A model generated the notes under the pieces. That model was not told where the DNA came from and did no database searches. It worked only from the letters and a program-made list of their open reading frames with translations. This document shows positions 6,032-6,472 of a DNA stretch of 6,472 bases, in pieces. The stretch comes from Sulfurospirillum sp. UBA6790. Lineage in GTDB: Bacteria > Campylobacterota > Campylobacteria > Campylobacterales > Sulfurospirillaceae. The stretch lies in assembly GCA_002452855.1 (NCBI GenBank), contig DKFS01000035.1, forward strand, positions 1 through 6,472. Direction: 5' to 3'. Position 1 is the first letter of the stretch. Every line of letters starts with the position of its first letter. The translations under genes were made by a program, and so were the position numbers.

Positions 6032-6472
6032 CTATTTTTGTGTATGGAAAAATGCAGAGACAGGAAAATGGTCAGAATAGCCGATTCCTAGGTGTTCTCC
6101 CCGTCCACGATTGCTGATTTGCCAGCGATTTGGATTGCCATTTTCATCCAACATATACGGTTTTATAAATACTGAAAATGAATTTTTGGTGTAATCAATG
6201 CCATGATTATCCATCAACGATTTTGGAATAATGATGTGATCAAGCGTCTCTTTTTGTTTACCGTAACTGTGAGAATAACGCTTGTCTTGTGAGAGTTCAT
6301 ACCATAAATTATACAAAGGTGCTTTCATATTTCCTGCTTGTAAAAACATCACAAGTCCCATACCCCAATGTTCTTTACGTTCTTCATAGGGTGAGTTAAG
6401 ATCACCCATGATGATGTACTCTTTTGTACGCTCTTGTTCCAAAAGGTTACGCAGTGTTTTTGCATACACTAA
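6032..6472 (-). CDS. Endonuclease/exonuclease/phosphatase (EEP) family protein, C-terminal part
   Basis: About 146 residues of the C-terminal half of an EEP-fold (DNase I-like) metal-dependent phosphoesterase are present. The frame is open through the window edge (a Leu codon at 6472-6470 precedes a GTG), so the real start is outside and the GTG at 6469 should not be taken as the start. Counting from that GTG, visible catalytic motifs are IIMGDLNSPYEE (19-30) with the metal/catalytic Asp23 and Asn25, RYSHSYGKQKETLDHIIIP (64-82) with Asp77, and YSDHFPV (131-137) with the Asp133-His134 pair. These match the GD-x-N, D-H-I and S-D-H motifs of active members. The substrate may be nucleic acid, a phosphoinositide-like compound or another phosphodiester, and cannot be chosen from this fragment. 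Any signal peptide would lie outside the window. Confidence 0.88.
   Translation of the reverse strand, partial: LVYAKTLRNLLEQERTKEYIIMGDLNSPYEERKEHWGMGLVMFLQAGNMKAPLYNLWYELSQDKRYSHSYGKQKETLDHIIIPKSLMDNHGIDYTKNSFSVFIKPYMLDENGNPNRWQISNRGRGEHLGIGYSDHFPVSAFFHTQK

Noticed and set aside
5932..6117. Plus-strand open frame of 61 codons spanning the DUF2892 start and the EEP gene end
   Set aside because: It runs antisense to two real genes and through a promoter region, with a protein-unlike composition.

Overview
This is an AT-rich bacterial window in which every convincing gene lies on the minus strand, so transcription runs from high to low coordinates. GlyS is a separate beta subunit. Together with a membrane HD-GYP protein carrying a periplasmic c-heme site, a molybdopterin enzyme and the general codon and base character, this suggests a Campylobacterota (Epsilonproteobacteria) respiratory bacterium, perhaps Sulfurospirillum or a relative. 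That placement comes from recognising protein families by eye, not from a search.

Layout in transcription order: (1) 6472-6032, the C-terminal part of an endonuclease/exonuclease/phosphatase (EEP) family protein, cut by the window edge. (2) 6031-5956, a short AT-rich gap with a probable promoter. (3) 5955-5752, a 67-residue two-helix DUF2892-type membrane protein. (4) 5751-5664, an 88-base gap made largely of nested inverted repeats that run into the glyS ribosome binding site. (5) 5663-3612, glyS, the glycyl-tRNA synthetase beta subunit. (6) 3611-3495, a gap with a glyS 3' hairpin and a promoter/palindrome for the next gene. (7) 3494-1806, a membrane sensor with a periplasmic c-heme motif, a complete HD-GYP phosphodiesterase domain and a degenerate GGDEF-like tail. 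(8) 1765-17, a compact cytoplasmic molybdopterin/Fe-S oxidoreductase. (9) The first codons of a gene that overlaps it by ATGA and leaves the window.

The heme-sensor HD-GYP gene and the molybdopterin oxidoreductase are 40 bases apart without an obvious terminator, and the oxidoreductase is translationally coupled to the next gene. They may form one redox-related transcription unit. glyS is housekeeping, and its association with the small membrane protein looks positional.

The most unusual signal is the perfect 12-base palindrome TTTACATGTAAA. It occurs four times in this short window: twice inside genes, both times encoding Leu-His-Val-Lys-Glu, and twice as facing copies in the DUF2892-glyS gap, where together they form a 16-base inverted repeat and one overlaps the glyS Shine-Dalgarno sequence. 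I saw no tRNA, rRNA, CRISPR array, insertion sequence or phage gene. No clearly new multi-gene system is visible; the repeat and the sensor architecture deserve the closest look.
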